IMG/VR virus record: IMGVR_UViG_3300042303_000421
Span: 1 to 64,000 of that record
Length of the DNA: 64,000 bases
DNA from: a virus
Reading direction: 5' to 3' (one strand)
This document shows, piece by piece, positions 1-6,674 of the stretch. The notes under the pieces are model-generated. The model saw nothing but the letters and a program-made list of their open reading frames with translations, did no database searches and was not told where the DNA came from. Within the stretch, counting starts at the first letter, position 1, and the number at the start of each line of letters is the position of its first letter. A program made the translations under genes and the position numbers.

Positions 1-412
1 TAGCTTCTAACAGATTATCAGTTCTGACGCTTTACACAGCTTAGCTATTATTTTAAAAATCACTTGTCCAAATTCTAGTGGAATATTGTTTTTTCATGGT
101 TCTTATGTCTGACACGGAGTAGTTAATTTCCTCGACAATATCTCTACAATAAACACAACTGCTAGTACAGTTTATAAAGTTGAAAATCAATTTCATTAAT
201 TACATGCTGCGCTAGTAAAAACCTTATTGTTTATCTTCAAGCAAATGATTTATATATTTATTTATTTTAAAAAATAATATTCTAAATAAGATTTACTTTA
301 ACTACTTCTCGATTTAATATAACGCTAATAATGCATTAAATCTACTACTCGTTATTTTCAAAGGTTTATGTGATAGTTAATCACAACTCATTTAGAATAT
401 TATTTAATTTTA
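1..412. other. Gene-free left edge with inverted repeats
   Basis: No supportable reading frame is seen on either strand. The stretch is cut by the window edge. It contains several short hairpins, such as AACTG/CAGTT around 160-180, and the strong folded element described separately at 272-405. Flanking genes are leftward, so any transcript is probably read from the minus strand as the 3' continuation of the leftward unit. Confidence 0.6.
272..405 (-). ncRNA. Candidate structured RNA A (16-bp closing stem)
   Basis: A perfect 16-bp inverted repeat (272-287 with 390-405) closes a 134-nt element. Inside it are two further perfect stems: GATTTAAT/ATTAAATC (311-318 with 335-342) and TGTGAT/ATCACA (369-374 with 380-385). 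Read on the minus strand the closing stem runs into a T tract (ATTATTTTTTA), like an intrinsic terminator. It begins 7 nt after the stop of the leftward gene at 413-718, so it could be an elaborate terminator or a processed RNA. The fold is seen in the sequence; the function is inference. Confidence 0.5.
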
Positions 413-718
413 TTATTTGTTAGAATTTCTTCTATTGTGTTTTTTAGTTGTAATAACACCTAATGCTTTTTTATCAGCTTCAGTTAATTTTTTAACTGTT
501 TCAGGATGTGTTTTAACTACTGATTCAATGTGTTTAGTTAAAGCAGCATAACCTTTAGATTCAGATTCTTTTTTAACTTCTTCAAAAGTTTTAGGTTTTA
601 CTGAATTATCCATTGCTTTTTTTTGTTCAATGAATTTATTTCTTTTTTCTTTTGTATCATCTTTAGATACAAAATAAATAATACCTACTAGTATTAAAAT
701 AAACAATGCTATTCCCAT
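413..718 (-). CDS. Small membrane-anchored protein, unknown function
   Basis: 101 residues. The first 16 or so residues (GIALFILILVGIIYFV) form one membrane segment, followed by a charged, lysine-rich tail (KEKRNKFIEQKKAMDN onward), so the protein is probably anchored in the inner membrane with a cytoplasmic tail. It is the last gene of the leftward small-gene cluster and is followed directly by folded element A. I do not recognise the family. The start is the only ATG preceding the membrane segment. Confidence 0.65.
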   Translation of the reverse strand: MGIALFILILVGIIYFVSKDDTKEKRNKFIEQKKAMDNSVKPKTFEEVKKESESKGYAALTKHIESVVKTHPETVKKLTEADKKALGVITTKKHNRRNSNK

Positions 719-778
719 GATTTTAGTTTTTTTTTGTTAATAATTTGTTATTATATTTTGATAGAGTATAAAAAATAA

Positions 779-811
779 ACACACGTAATATAATTTCTTT
801 CTTACGTGTGT
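779..811 (-). terminator. Intrinsic terminator after the 828-1208 gene
   Basis: Perfect 10-bp inverted repeat ACACACGTAA/TTACGTGTGT (779-788 with 802-811). Read leftward it follows the stop codon at 828 and is followed by TTATTTTTTAT, a typical intrinsic terminator tail. Confidence 0.7.
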
Positions 812-827
812 CTACTAACTAACTAAA

Positions 828-1208
828 TCAAATTTCAAAGCGTGTTGCTCCTAAATCTGCTGTTGTTTCAACAAATAATGCTAATACATCATCTAAAGGA
901 ATTGCTTTACTTTTAGTGTCATAAAAACATTGTGTGTTGATTGGTGTGACTTGTTTCCATTCTCTACCTTTTTCTTCAATAGTATGGAATGATTTGTTTT
1001 TTGGATTATTATCTCCACCATAATCATTGAATGTTTTCTTTTCAATGAAATGATATGTTATTACAGCTTCACTATCACCATTTTTAATAGCTCTAAGTTT
1101 AGCGTATAATCCATTTGATTTATTAATCTGATTAGGATTAATATGTTTAGACAATTGTGGTTTAACATTTGTGTTACTTTCCACTTTTTTAAAACTTTTA
1201 CTTGACAT
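828..1208 (-). CDS. Hypothetical protein, 126 aa
   Basis: 126 residues, soluble, with a basic serine/asparagine-rich N-terminus (SSKSFKKVESNTNVKPQLSK) and no membrane segment. It ends in TGA, followed by a strong terminator. The ATG is preceded 9 nt upstream by TTAACTAATTAAA, a motif shared with other leftward genes here. I recognise no domain; it is probably an early phage protein because it lies in the leftward small-gene cluster. Confidence 0.65.
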   Translation of the reverse strand: MSSKSFKKVESNTNVKPQLSKHINPNQINKSNGLYAKLRAIKNGDSEAVITYHFIEKKTFNDYGGDNNPKNKSFHTIEEKGREWKQVTPINTQCFYDTKSKAIPLDDVLALFVETTADLGATRFEI

Positions 1209-1222
1209 AATATTTAATTTAA

Positions 1223-1444
1223 TTAGTTAATTTGTTTTACAACTTCATTGATGTATACTGAACTAAAAAGCCATCCTAATAATGAAAAAAACCAAAATGG
1301 ACCTGTCATAACACAAGACATAAATTCAATATCTGTTGTTATTGTAAGAAATGCTGAAATAAATGTAGAAGGTAATAAACCTAATACAAAAATAGAAAGT
1401 ACAATTAATATACCTTCTAATACTTTTAATAATAAGTGTTTCAT
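1223..1444 (-). CDS. Two-helix membrane protein, paralogue of 1847-2062
   Basis: 73 residues with two hydrophobic segments, roughly 7-35 and 45-65. It aligns end to end with the 71-residue product of 1847-2062: both begin MK-LLLKVLE, share SIFVLG and a T-D-C motif, and end in PFW-GWL-Y. The pair is therefore a local duplication, with a lipoprotein gene between the copies. Function is unknown; small phage inner-membrane proteins beside lipoproteins sometimes act in superinfection exclusion, which is only a suggestion here. Confidence 0.7.
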   Translation of the reverse strand: MKHLLLKVLEGILIVLSIFVLGLLPSTFISAFLTITTDIEFMSCVMTGPFWFFSLLGWLFSSVYINEVVKQIN

Positions 1445-1469
1445 AATATTTAATTTGTTAGTTTACTGT

Positions 1470-1826
1470 TTAATAAATAGAATATGTTATAAAATCAGAT
1501 TCTATTAATCTTATTTTTCCTTCCCATGTATTACAACCTCCGAAAGTATAATAATAAGTATTTGTTACTATTTCTTCTTCAGTATTTAATAATGATTCAT
1601 TATAAACAACTAATTCAGTTGAATAAAAATATACATTTTCTAATACTTGTGATGGATTTTCTTCATAACAAGGATATGTATAATTAGTTGTTTTTTTGAA
1701 TGTATGTTTAAACATATATTCATTTAAAGGTTGATTGTTATCTTCTACATATGTATCATCATTTGTACAAGCTAAAGTAAATAATAGTATAATACATACT
1801 ATTGTTGAGGTTAAAAATGTTTTCAT
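1470..1826 (-). CDS. Phage-encoded lipoprotein, 118 aa
   Basis: 118 residues with a clear lipoprotein signal: a short basic start, a hydrophobic core, and the lipobox TLAC with Cys20 as the lipidation site, followed by TNDD. The mature part is about 98 residues, polar, tyrosine- and threonine-rich, with two further Cys (CYEEN and GCN) that could pair in the periplasm. It sits between two paralogous two-helix membrane genes, which suggests a joint role at the envelope. Exclusion of superinfecting phages is possible but unproven. Confidence 0.7.
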   Translation of the reverse strand: MKTFLTSTIVCIILLFTLACTNDDTYVEDNNQPLNEYMFKHTFKKTTNYTYPCYEENPSQVLENVYFYSTELVVYNESLLNTEEEIVTNTYYYTFGGCNTWEGKIRLIESDFITYSIY

Positions 1827-1846
1827 TATTTAATATAATAAATAGT

Positions 1847-2062
1847 TTACATTAGATCATAATCTAATATATAAGAACCAGCTATAAGCCATCCTGTAAA
1901 TGTAACAACCCAAAAAGGAATAGTTACAATACATTCAGTCATAGTTACGTCTGTAAATATTGTTATAAATGTAGAAACAAGTAAAGGAAATACAATTCCT
2001 AATACAAAAATAGAAGCTACAATTGTAATAGCTTCTAATACTTTTAATAATAATTTTTTCAT
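1847..2062 (-). CDS. Two-helix membrane protein, paralogue of 1223-1444
   Basis: 71 residues with two hydrophobic segments (about 7-35 and 45-65). It is the second copy of the duplicated membrane gene described at 1223-1444. The ATG is preceded 13 nt upstream by TTAACTAATTAAA, identical to the 13-mer upstream of 1208. It lies directly downstream of the tRNA gene in the same direction. Confidence 0.7.
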   Translation of the reverse strand: MKKLLLKVLEAITIVASIFVLGIVFPLLVSTFITIFTDVTMTECIVTIPFWVVTFTGWLIAGSYILDYDLM

Positions 2063-2093
2063 TATATTTAATTGTTTTAATTAGTTAATATTG

Positions 2094-2165
2094 TAGTCCG
2101 TATGGGATTCGAACCCATGACTTTGCCGTGAAAGGGCAATGACTTAACCACTTGTCGAACGGACC
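2094..2165 (-). tRNA. tRNA-Glu (anticodon UUC)
   Basis: Read on the minus strand this folds as a full cloverleaf: acceptor GGTCCGT with ACGGACT (one G-U pair), D stem GAC/GTC with an AAGTGGTTAA-type loop, anticodon stem TTGCC/GGCAA with loop CTTTCAC (anticodon TTC), and T stem ATGGG/CCCAT with loop TTCGAAT. The 3' CCA is not encoded. Charging with glutamate is inferred from the anticodon. It may support translation of the Glu-rich virion proteins. Confidence 0.93.
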
Positions 2166-2464
2166 GTTTACATTAGTTTTGAACATGATTAAATATACTT
2201 CACTACGATGTCTTCACGTATAATGTTATTGTTTAGTTAGTTAATAAAACTATTAGGTTCAATATAGTGTGTACAAGCACCAGCATACCTTTTAATATCC
2301 ACAGAGCTATTGTTACCAATAGATGCTATTAAATTACAGGTGAAGTAAGTATTGTCATGACTCAATATTGTTTAATTTCTTTTCAACATAGTATTGACCT
2401 AATAGTTTGATTTAATATAATCAGTCAACCCAGCATTACCTGTAATTGACTGACTAAAGTGTTG
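2166..2464. other. Non-coding stretch upstream of the tRNA, rich in stems
   Basis: No reading frame is supported. It holds TTAACTAACTAAA on the minus strand at 2232-2244, a hairpin CTATTG/CAATAG at 2307-2322, the closed element at 2332-2447 and an overlapping alternative hairpin TCAGTCAA/TTGACTGA at 2421-2453 just past the stop of the gene at 2465-2713. Confidence 0.5.
2332..2447 (-). ncRNA. Candidate structured RNA B (10-bp closing stem)
   Basis: AATTACAGGT (2332-2341) pairs perfectly with ACCTGTAATT (2438-2447) to close a 116-nt element with an inner TATTG/CAATA hairpin. It sits between the tRNA and the leftward gene at 2465-2713. Its last bases compete with the hairpin at 2421-2453, so two exclusive folds are possible. 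Strand is inferred from neighbours. Confidence 0.4.
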
Positions 2465-2713
2465 TTAAACTTGTTTAAGAATAAATGTTGAATTGTCGTG
2501 TTGATACCACAATGTACCATTAGGAATACTAATAGCGTATTTATTGTTGATATACTCAACACCATCAAATTCTCTCATAAGAAAGTCTTTTACAAATTCT
2601 GCATCTAATTTACCTAATACTTGATACTCTCTCTTGTCAGTCCAATTAGGATATACAAGATTAGATTCAATAGTATGATGAGATATACGATTAATCACTT
2701 CAAATTGTGCCAT
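2465..2713 (-). CDS. Hypothetical protein, 82 aa
   Basis: 82 residues, soluble, mixed charge, no recognised domain. The ATG is preceded 10 nt upstream by TTAACTGACTAAA, a member of the leftward-gene motif. It is followed by inverted repeats (2421-2453) and preceded by the folded-RNA region. Confidence 0.6.
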   Translation of the reverse strand: MAQFEVINRISHHTIESNLVYPNWTDKREYQVLGKLDAEFVKDFLMREFDGVEYINNKYAISIPNGTLWYQHDNSTFILKQV

Positions 2714-2762
2714 AATTTTGTTATTTAGTCAGTTAATAATTTGTTTTAAAAATAAACTAATA

Positions 2763-2796
2763 TATGAGGTATTACATCTCATACTGTTACCAACAG
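2763..2796 (-). ncRNA. Double hairpin with terminator-like tail
   Basis: Two adjacent stems, TATGAG/CTCATA (2763-2768 with 2778-2783) and CTGTT/AACAG (2784-2788 with 2792-2796). Read leftward, the second stem in the transcript is followed by TATTAGTTTATTTTTA, resembling the tails of its neighbours. It may be a small RNA or the terminator of one. Confidence 0.4.
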
Positions 2797-2814
2797 CTAT
2801 AATTAGTTAAAAAT

Positions 2815-2870
2815 AAATACAAAGTGTGCAATATACTTGTCTATACACCACTAACTTCCTCTTTGTATTT
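2815..2870 (-). ncRNA. Candidate structured RNA C (10-bp stem and T tail)
   Basis: AAATACAAAG (2815-2824) pairs perfectly with CTTTGTATTT (2861-2870), with an inner GTGT/ACAC helix. Read leftward the stem is followed by ATTTTTAAC. It abuts element D, leaving only an AAAAAATAA spacer. It could be a short RNA with its own terminator. Confidence 0.5.
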
Positions 2871-2876
2871 AAAAAA

Positions 2877-2994
2877 TAAACTCTACAAGGTTGCACCTTG
2901 AAATTATAATGAGGAACCTGTAGAAATGCTCTATTATAATATATCACTTGGTTTACAAGTCTTTGTGATAATTCCTGCAATTGGATAGAGTTTA
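2877..2994 (-). ncRNA. Candidate structured RNA D (multi-branched, 118 nt)
   Basis: A 9-bp closing stem TAAACTCTA/TAGAGTTTA (2877-2885 with 2986-2994) encloses a hairpin CAAGG/CCTTG (2886-2900) and an arm AGGAA/TTCCT that contains TATCAC/GTGATA (2942-2947 with 2965-2970) and ACTTG/CAAGT. Read leftward the closing stem runs into TTTATTTTTTA. The multi-branched shape and T tail are seen in the sequence; the function is unknown. Confidence 0.5.
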
Positions 2995-3544
2995 AAATTC
3001 GTGCATAGCTACGCTAGTATACTATGTTCTTTTTTGTATATCATAATCTATTTGTTCTATTGTTTGTAGCTATATTATAAATAGACAAAATACTACAACT
3101 CACCTGATCTTATTTCTGCGTCAGTGACATAAAAATGCATTTTACACCTAAAACTTTATTTGTTATATCTTTAATAAGATAACCTATAGACTAATAATTA
3201 CCTATTTTATAAGGGAATAAGCTAACTAATAATAAAGAAACTGGTGTCCTCAACATCTTGGAAAGTTATTAAGTTTTTTAGTAAATAAATTGTTCTTTCA
3301 TCATTGAACTAGTGTATATAATCAGAATATACTATTTAATTTACTATTTTGATAGACATTTCTACTTATATTATTCAATCAATAAGATAAACCAATTTGA
3401 GGAAATGTGCTATAATAAAAGAGCAATGTGGTTAAATTGAATGATGAAATGAGAGAGAATGTTGATTGTAGGGATAATCCTTCACTCATACCACTACATT
3501 AACCTCTGTCAAACCCTATAAACACTGACATTTCATAGATAATA

Positions 3545-3620
3545 ACTGTGAGATAGAGTTTTAAAAGTAATAAGAGAAATGTCGAGAACTCTTAATACAT
3601 TTAAAGTATATTCTCACAGT
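3545..3620. ncRNA. Candidate structured RNA E (nested stems)
   Basis: ACTGTGAGA (3545-3553) pairs perfectly with TCTCACAGT (3612-3620), enclosing AGAGTT/AACTCT (3555-3560 with 3587-3592). No T tail follows on either side, so the strand is uncertain. The segment GATAGAGTTT recurs in element D. Confidence 0.4.
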
Positions 3621-3675
3621 CATATCAATGATAGGTTGTTGCATTACTATGTGTAATACTACGTGTCAAACAAAA

Positions 3676-3689
3676 GAGGTCGAAACCTC
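3676..3689 (-). terminator. Short terminator after the 3697-4122 gene
   Basis: GAGGT/ACCTC with a 4-nt loop (TTCG on the minus strand), beginning 8 nt past the leftward stop and followed by TTTTGTTTG. The stem has only 5 bp, but the UUCG loop is unusually stable. Confidence 0.5.
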
Positions 3690-3696
3690 AATTGTA

Positions 3697-4122
3697 TTAT
3701 GGGCCTACCTTAACTACAGGCTCTTTAGCAACTTCTTCAAGTACTACAAATTGACGATGTAGTGACTCACGTTGGTCTGCAGGACATAATCTAATTTGGC
3801 TGTAACGTCCTAATTTAGCTTCTGTGGAAGGATTAATATCTTCCTCTTGTCCTTCATAGAAAGGTGTTTTAGAGAAAGCACGATAAGGAGCAATTTTACC
3901 CTTATTAACAGAGTTAATTACTAAGTCTACTTGGCGAGACACTGCCTCTGTAGACATACCTTTAATCCACACTAAAGATTTCTCTTCTCTAACATAACCT
4001 GTGTTCATATCTAATGTTTCATCATTGATTTCAACACACATTGAGGTTTGTTCTCTACCGTCTGAAGTAGTTTTAGTCCATACTGACTGACTGTTTGCGT
4101 CTACGAATTTCTTTGCGTTCAT
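3697..4122 (-). CDS. Hypothetical soluble protein, 141 aa
   Basis: 141 residues without membrane segments. Its codon use is less AT-biased than its neighbours' (for example CGT, CGA and GTC codons), as in a well-expressed gene. It has its own candidate Bacteroidota-type leftward promoter (4195-4224), a leader of about 65 nt and its own short terminator, so it is probably a monocistronic, separately controlled gene. I recognise no family. Confidence 0.7.
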   Translation of the reverse strand: MNAKKFVDANSQSVWTKTTSDGREQTSMCVEINDETLDMNTGYVREEKSLVWIKGMSTEAVSRQVDLVINSVNKGKIAPYRAFSKTPFYEGQEEDINPSTEAKLGRYSQIRLCPADQRESLHRQFVVLEEVAKEPVVKVGP

Positions 4123-4194
4123 GATACGTTTGTTTATTGTGTAGTGAGTGTTGACAATGTAACTAAAACACTACAATTATACATTAAATTTTAG

Positions 4195-4224
4195 CAAGCC
4201 TATAAAACATAGGGTATACTCCAA
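4195..4224 (-). promoter_or_regulatory. Candidate leftward host-type promoter
   Basis: On the minus strand TTG (4222-4224), 19 nt, then TAGGCTTG (4195-4202), one mismatch from the Bacteroidota TAnnTTTG box. It is correctly placed to drive the gene starting at 4122. The same bases also form a partial AAGCC/GGCTT stem with 4253-4257, so overlap with a folded element is possible. Confidence 0.45.
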
Positions 4225-4318
4225 AATTTTGAAGAAGTCGGGGCATGATATTGGCTTAGCAACCACTCTTAATCATAAAAAATTTTAAAAAAAAATATTT
4301 TTCAAAAAAAAATTACAA

Positions 4319-4333
4319 CAATTAGCTATTAGA
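4319..4333 (+). promoter_or_regulatory. Shared upstream element, copy 1 (CAATTAGCTATTAGA)
   Basis: This 15-mer starts exactly 50 bp upstream of the TTG box at 4369. The identical 15-mer occurs at 16631 and a two-mismatch copy at 14163, each also exactly 50 bp upstream of a promoter. The core TAGCTA is palindromic. It probably binds a phage or host regulator at about -80 to -65. Confidence 0.65.
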
Positions 4334-4368
4334 GAATGTAATTATAACAAAAATTTAACTAAAAAAAT

Positions 4369-4399
4369 TTGGAAATTACAAATAAATGTTGTATCTTTG
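4369..4399 (+). promoter_or_regulatory. Bacteroidota-type promoter P1 of the rightward leader
   Basis: TTG (4369-4371), 20 nt, TATCTTTG (4392-4399). This matches the -33/-7 consensus of Bacteroidota primary sigma factor promoters. Transcription should begin near 4405, giving a leader of about 310 nt before the gene at 4714. Confidence 0.85.
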
Positions 4400-4404
4400 C
4401 ACTT

Positions 4405-4713
4405 ATTAAAATATCTTACTTTGAAAGATGCTCTGCTGGATACCATAAATTTGCTCCAGTATCAAAGGGTTAAGTAAGAAGTTGGAATCCAATCGTTCCC
4501 AACAATTCAAGACTATAAATTGATTTAACAAAAAGTGTCACGAACTAAAAATGTTACTAGATAACAGTTAAATCTGGGATAATGCACTGTTTATAGTTCA
4601 AGAAGAAGTTAAAATATGACGGTTTATGCAATACACACCAGTTTGCATATAGGGATTCTTATATCTAATTACTAAAGTTAGATATTAAATAGTTAATTAT
4701 AAATTAATATATA
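4405..4713 (+). ncRNA. Long structured leader upstream of the T5orf172-type gene
   Basis: About 310 nt without a reading frame. Successive stems are visible: CTTACTT/AAGTAAG (4415-4421 with 4472-4478) enclosing GATAC/GTATC (4439-4443 with 4459-4463), with the competing pair CTTTGA/TCAAAG (4419-4424 with 4462-4467); GTTGG/CCAAC (4481-4485 with 4499-4503); ACTATAAA/TTTATAGT (4512-4519 with 4590-4597); TATGCA/TGCATA (4625-4630 with 4644-4649); and ATATCTAA/TTAGATAT (4661-4668 with 4678-4685). It could be a separate small RNA or a regulatory leader. No known riboswitch class is recognised. Confidence 0.5.
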
Positions 4714-5256
4714 ATGGTGTATTTTGTGTCCGATGGTATCTATACTAAAATAGGTAAAAGTAAAACTCCTTTAAATAGAATAAAGGAATTACAAACAAGT
4801 AATGCTAATAAATTATTTTTTACACATTTATTTGATGTAAAAGATAAATATGAAAAAACATTACATAAATTATTTAAAGAATATAAAACTGATTCTAATA
4901 ATGAATGGTTTGATTTAAGAAATGTTAATATTGAAAATATACTTATTGGTAATCTATTTAAAATTCCACAATTTATAGATATTAAACTAGCTGAGTTTAA
5001 AGCTTTACAATTTAATTCTAAAGTTAATAAAACATTTAAACAAAATCAAAATATTCCTAATACAGATAGTTGTGATAAAAGTAAAATTAAATTATTATTA
5101 GACGATATTAAACATTGTTTAAAGAATAAAAAAAATACAAGAATATCCTATCATAAATATATTGTTGATTATGGTTTTACTAAAGAACAAATATCTTTTT
5201 TTGTAAAATCAGCAAGATTAAACAAATTAGTAGCTAAACACAATAATAATATTTAG
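4714..5256 (+). CDS. T5orf172/MUG113-type GIY-YIG-like protein
   Basis: 180 residues. The N-terminal 70 residues match the T5orf172/Mug113 pattern (MVYFVSDG-YTKIGKS, R-KELQTSN, E-LH-LFKEY, NEWFDLR), a GIY-YIG-related fold common in phage DNA-binding or nuclease-like proteins. The remaining 110 residues are lysine/asparagine-rich and unrecognised. It is the first gene after promoter P1 and its long leader, and a terminator follows, so it forms its own unit. It may be a nuclease, a regulator or a selfish insertion. Confidence 0.75.
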   Translation: MVYFVSDGIYTKIGKSKTPLNRIKELQTSNANKLFFTHLFDVKDKYEKTLHKLFKEYKTDSNNEWFDLRNVNIENILIGNLFKIPQFIDIKLAEFKALQFNSKVNKTFKQNQNIPNTDSCDKSKIKLLLDDIKHCLKNKKNTRISYHKYIVDYGFTKEQISFFVKSARLNKLVAKHNNNI

Positions 5257-5286
5257 TACCCCTCCTATGATAGTATTGTAGGATCC

Positions 5287-5320
5287 AACCACTTTAACTT
5301 AGGTTTTAGTGGTTTTTTTT
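5287..5320 (+). terminator. Intrinsic terminator after the T5orf172-type gene
   Basis: AACCACT (5287-5293) pairs with AGTGGTT (5308-5314), followed by a T run to 5320. It lies about 30 nt past the stop codon. Confidence 0.8.
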
Positions 5321-5362
5321 ATGTCTATATATGTTAAAGTTTTGTTAAACACTTTAAATAAT

Positions 5363-5393
5363 TTGGATATATCATTTATTTTTTGTATCTTTG
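5363..5393 (+). promoter_or_regulatory. Bacteroidota-type promoter P2
   Basis: TTG (5363-5365), 20 nt, TATCTTTG (5386-5393). It lies between the terminator at 5320 and the ATG at 5417, and it excludes the longer upstream start at 5309. Unlike P1, P3 and P4 it lacks the shared 15-mer. Confidence 0.85.
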
Positions 5394-5416
5394 TACAAGA
5401 TTTAAAATTAGAGGTT

Positions 5417-5611
5417 ATGACATATAAAGATTGGTGTAGTAAATTACAGTGGTTAAGAGATAAAGTTATATTACCAGATGGTACTTCACTTAGTAAAGCA
5501 GATTATATTACTAAAGATGGATTTGATATTAAATCCTTTAATGAATTACTTTATAACTTATATGAAAAACAAACAAAAGAAGTTAAATATTTTAATGATG
5601 AATGGAATTAA
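5417..5611 (+). CDS. Hypothetical protein, 64 aa
   Basis: The ATG at 5417 (MTYKDWCSKLQW) is chosen because promoter P2 lies inside the longer frame that begins at 5309. 64 residues, acidic, no domain recognised. It is the first gene of a tightly packed operon of small genes running toward the terminase. Confidence 0.65.
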   Translation: MTYKDWCSKLQWLRDKVILPDGTSLSKADYITKDGFDIKSFNELLYNLYEKQTKEVKYFNDEWN

Positions 5612-5794
5612 ATGAGGATAACAGATAATATATTTATAGAACTTAATAATCCTAGAATAGAATTTACATTAGGGTTACATCACGAAATAGATATGGTGAT
5701 GATAGAGAAAGAAGATGAAGAAGAGAATGAAATTATACCAATGTATAGATTGGTTTTAGGATTTTTAGTGTTTAACATAACAATATTTTACTAA
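5612..5794 (+). CDS. Hypothetical small protein, 60 aa
   Basis: Starts directly after the previous stop and ends in a TAATG overlap with the next gene. It has an acidic stretch (EKEDEEENE) followed by a hydrophobic C-terminus (LVLGFLVFNITIFY) that could associate with membrane. No family recognised. Confidence 0.55.
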   Translation: MRITDNIFIELNNPRIEFTLGLHHEIDMVMIEKEDEEENEIIPMYRLVLGFLVFNITIFY

Positions 5795-6069
5795 TGTTTT
5801 TAGATATACAAAAGAAATACAACGAAATAGAACAAGATATTATAGAGAATGAAAAGGATATATTTTTAAGATATAACTATTTTTCTAAGAAATATAAGGG
5901 TGATAGATTAAATGATGTGAATGTAGGTTTATTTTTAAATGATAATTTAGAACCAGTAGCACAGATATTTGTTAGAAACAAAACGGGTTATATTAAAAAA
6001 CATATAATCTTTAATAGAGAAGGAAATAAAATTTTAAATACAATAACTTTAAATTATAAAATAAACTAA
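5794..6069 (+). CDS. Hypothetical protein, 91 aa
   Basis: 91 residues, soluble, rich in Asn/Lys/Glu. TAATG overlaps at both ends indicate translational coupling in the small-gene operon. No domain recognised. Confidence 0.6.
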   Translation: MFLDIQKKYNEIEQDIIENEKDIFLRYNYFSKKYKGDRLNDVNVGLFLNDNLEPVAQIFVRNKTGYIKKHIIFNREGNKILNTITLNYKIN

Positions 6070-6374
6070 TGGGAGATATATTTTTATATAATGAAGCAGA
6101 GCATTATGTTAATACTTTAAATGGAGTATTAAATCAAGGTAATCTTGAATTTGCTAAAAAAACATTACTGTTTGATACAGTAAGACCACACACAGAGGTT
6201 GTATCAGCTAAACAACATTATCCAGAGAATGATCTTTCTAAAGTAGAACTTAAAATTGATGTGGTTCTAATGGATAGAGAAAGATATGATAGATTAATTA
6301 AGTTGGAGAAAGCATTAAATAGTCAATATAATAATAGTACTAAAAAAGAATATTTAAATTTTCCTAAATTATAA
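6069..6374 (+). CDS. Hypothetical protein, 101 aa
   Basis: 101 residues, soluble; the N-terminus contains a predicted helix (EAEHYVNTLNGVLNQGNLEFAKK). Overlaps the upstream gene by TAATG. Not recognised. Confidence 0.6.
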   Translation: MGDIFLYNEAEHYVNTLNGVLNQGNLEFAKKTLLFDTVRPHTEVVSAKQHYPENDLSKVELKIDVVLMDRERYDRLIKLEKALNSQYNNSTKKEYLNFPKL

Positions 6375-6377
6375 TTT

Positions 6378-6674
6378 ATGAGTAGTTATATGAAAAGTGG
6401 GTTACGTCAAATGAAAGTAGCTGAAGGTAAGAAAACAAAGAAACATGTAAAAGCTTCTTATAAGATTATGCATGACATGGAAGAAATAAGTAAATTTTTA
6501 GATCCAACAATAGATTACAATGAAGAAAATATTAATGAATATGTTTTACCTTTGTACGGTAGGGATCTTGATCCAATGGAAAAGTTTCTAGTGTTAGGTA
6601 AGATACACTCACGTAAAGAAGATGTTGTTAATAATATAGAAGTTAAACATGGCTTACAAAATAACACTGAATAA
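6378..6674 (+). CDS. Hypothetical protein, 98 aa
   Basis: 98 residues, basic N-terminus (SGLRQMKVAEGKKTKKHVKASYK) and acidic middle. It overlaps the next frame by 26 nt. Not recognised. Confidence 0.6.
   Translation: MSSYMKSGLRQMKVAEGKKTKKHVKASYKIMHDMEEISKFLDPTIDYNEENINEYVLPLYGRDLDPMEKFLVLGKIHSRKEDVVNNIEVKHGLQNNTE

Larger units (their letters stand above)
2714..3696. other. About 1 kb without genes, dense in inverted repeats
   Basis: No reading frame with coding character is seen. Besides the elements listed at 2763-2796, 2815-2870, 2877-2994 and 3545-3620, it holds smaller stems: TTTGT-CTAT/ATAG-ACAAA at 3063-3089, an AGT(G)TATAT/ATATACT stem near 3310-3332, and TGTCA/TGACA near 3508-3530. 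The density of stems without coding suggests a non-coding RNA region. Confidence 0.55.

Noticed and set aside
1248-1508. Plus-strand open frame antisense to the membrane-protein gene
   Set aside because: It is a shadow of the leftward gene at 1223-1444, which has membrane helices and a paralogue.
2877-2994. A second tRNA or tmRNA in the folded element
   Set aside because: It is multi-branched, but no T-loop motif (TTCRANNC) or acceptor/anticodon layout could be found.
4405-4713. Group I intron surrounding the T5orf172-type gene
   Set aside because: No split gene flanks it and no P/Q/R/S core was recognised; a structured leader or small RNA is simpler.
5309-5416. N-terminal extension of the gene at 5417
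   Set aside because: The extension starts in the T tract of a terminator and contains promoter P2.
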